From contig CALADH010000011.1 of NCBI GenBank assembly GCA_937890745.1, positions 1 through 7,089 on the forward strand: 7,089 bases of DNA, in the 5' to 3' direction. The number at the start of each line of letters is the position of its first letter. Within the stretch, counting starts at the first letter, position 1. Under the pieces are notes generated by a model. The model did no database searches, was not told the DNA's origin, and was given only the letters and a program-made list of their open reading frames with translations. A program made the translations under genes and the position numbers. The DNA comes from Scybalocola_A sp900557175 (GTDB lineage Bacteria; Bacillota; Clostridia; Lachnospirales; Lachnospiraceae). This document shows positions 6,646-7,089 of the stretch, piece by piece.

Positions 6646-6855
6646 ATGAGTGAATTGAAGAAAAAAAGAAATCAAGCTTCTAGGACTATTGAATCGTATG
6701 CTGTGTGTGCGTGTTTAATGGCAACTTGTGTGTGTGGAGCATGTGCATGTGATTGCTATACAGGTTCAAATAAAAGTGGAAGAACATCAACTGCTAAACA
6801 AAAAACTAGCAGTTCTAGAGCAGCAGATTCTGCAAATGCAGGGTATCATCAGTAA
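6646..6855 (+). CDS. Cys-rich RiPP precursor peptide, CLI_3235 bacteriocin class
   Basis: This 69-residue peptide is the likely substrate of the radical SAM maturase. Residues 1-18 form a charged leader (MSELKKKRNQ start, ending IESY). Residues 21-37 form a dense cysteine core with Cys at 21, 23, 28, 30, 33, 35 and 37, that is CxCx4CxCx2CxCxC, with mostly Ala, Val, Thr and Gly between them. Residues 38-69 form a Ser/Thr-, Lys- and Ala-rich tail with ten Ser/Thr from residue 41 on and no cysteine. It has no signal peptide or double-glycine cleavage motif. This matches my recollection of clostridial CLI_3235-class precursors, which have a TIESY-like segment just before a CxC-rich core. The start at ATG 6646 is supported by GGAAAGGTTAGG at 6629-6640, with its last AGG 5 bases upstream. 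It is the last gene of the cassette. The chemistry of the mature product (thioether, thioamide or other) cannot be read from the sequence. The call rests on cysteine pattern, size and neighbours. Confidence 0.85.
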   Translation: MSELKKKRNQASRTIESYAVCACLMATCVCGACACDCYTGSNKSGRTSTAKQKTSSSRAADSANAGYHQ

Positions 6856-6959
6856 CTAATAATCGTTTTGGTATTATGCGACTTTGAAAAGTAATGTACT
6901 TACAAATGCTTCTTTTAAACTAAATTATAAGCGGTAATATTTAAATAAAAAACATAGGA

Positions 6960-6988
6960 TTGACTACTAATGAGGCACTGGTTTTAAA
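6960..6988 (+). promoter_or_regulatory. Candidate promoter of the second permease gene
   Basis: TTGACT (6960-6965) is followed after 17 bases by TTTAAA (6983-6988), a 4-of-6 match to TATAAT. The -10 element lies at the exact centre of a 13-bp palindrome (6973-6998). The -35 is good and the -10 moderate. Transcription would start near 6995, about 29 bases before the ATG at 7024. Confidence 0.45.
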
Positions 6989-6998
6989 ACCGGTGCCT
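6973..6998. promoter_or_regulatory. 13-bp palindrome between precursor and second permease (operator or hairpin)
   Basis: AGGCACTGGTTTT (6973-6985) is followed directly by AAAACCGGTGCCT (6986-6998). The two halves are complementary apart from one T-G position (6979/6992). As DNA it is a 26-bp palindrome centred on a candidate -10 box, suitable for a dimeric regulator. As RNA it would form a stable GC-capped hairpin at the end of the cassette transcript, but only two T residues follow it, so it is a poor intrinsic terminator. The rest of 6856-7023 is AT-rich and holds no gene that I can support. Confidence 0.5.
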
Positions 6999-7023
6999 TC
7001 AAAGATAAGAGGAGGGGATTGAT

Positions 7024-7089
7024 ATGAAAACAAATGTTTTTCTTAAATCAATGCGGCGTCGGCCGCTGAAGATATTACTTATTGGTTTG
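7024..7089 (+). CDS. Second FtsX-type permease, N-terminal fragment
   Basis: Twenty-two codons are visible before the window ends (MKTNVFLKSMRRRPLKILLI, then GL). They follow a strong AGGAGGGG ribosome binding site (7010-7017) at 6 bases spacing. The sequence aligns with the N-terminus of the permease at 459 (MNKNIFLKSIFRKPLKNLLI), sharing N-x-FLKS, R-x-PLK and LLI. It is therefore very probably the cytoplasmic N-terminus and first membrane segment of a paralogous large ABC permease. Its codons (CGG, CGT, CCG, CTG) are GC-richer than those of the peptide cassette and like those of the first permease. The rest of the gene, and any ATPase partner, lie beyond the window. Confidence 0.8.
   Translation, partial: MKTNVFLKSMRRRPLKILLIGL

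Noticed and set aside
6627..6653. Eight-codon frame overlapping the precursor start
   Set aside because: It contains the precursor's ribosome binding site and has no such site of its own.

Overview
The window looks like chromosomal DNA from a low-GC Firmicute, most likely a gut-type Lachnospiraceae/Clostridia member. This rests on the AT-rich sequence, strong AGGAGG-like ribosome binding sites, sigma-A promoters (TTGCAA-17-TATAAT), and the gene content. All recognisable genes are on the + strand.

Layout: (1) 1-150: the last codons of an unidentified gene, a strong intrinsic terminator, then a perfect 18-bp-arm palindrome. (2) About 110-309: a compact non-coding block of nested hairpins that resembles a dispersed structured repeat. 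(3) 345-458: an 11-bp palindrome, a promoter and a leader. (4) 459-3506: a 1015-residue double-FtsX ABC permease with no ATPase partner in the window. (5) 3507-3714: an AT-rich promoter region. (6) 3715-6855: four genes that together match the clostridial Cys-rich peptide maturation locus known mainly from family models. They are a radical SAM/SPASM maturase (CcpM type), a TIGR04066-type peptide maturation protein, a small acyl-carrier-related protein (TIGR04069 type), and a 69-residue Cys-rich precursor peptide (CLI_3235 bacteriocin class). (7) 6856-7023: an intergenic region with a 13-bp palindrome that overlaps a candidate promoter. (8) 7024-7089: the start of a second permease whose N-terminus closely resembles that of the first.

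How the genes may work together (inference): the radical SAM enzyme probably binds the leader of the small peptide through its N-terminal RRE-like region and modifies the CxC-rich core. The TIGR04066-type protein and the ACP-like protein are obligate partners in this locus type, but I know of no established role for them. The two similar permeases on either side could export the product, give immunity, or sense the peptide, or they may be an older tandem pair that the cassette interrupted. The cassette is clearly more AT-rich than either permease (roughly 30% or less GC against about 40%, sampled by eye), which fits horizontal acquisition.

The family assignments come from remembered motifs and gene order. 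No database search was run.
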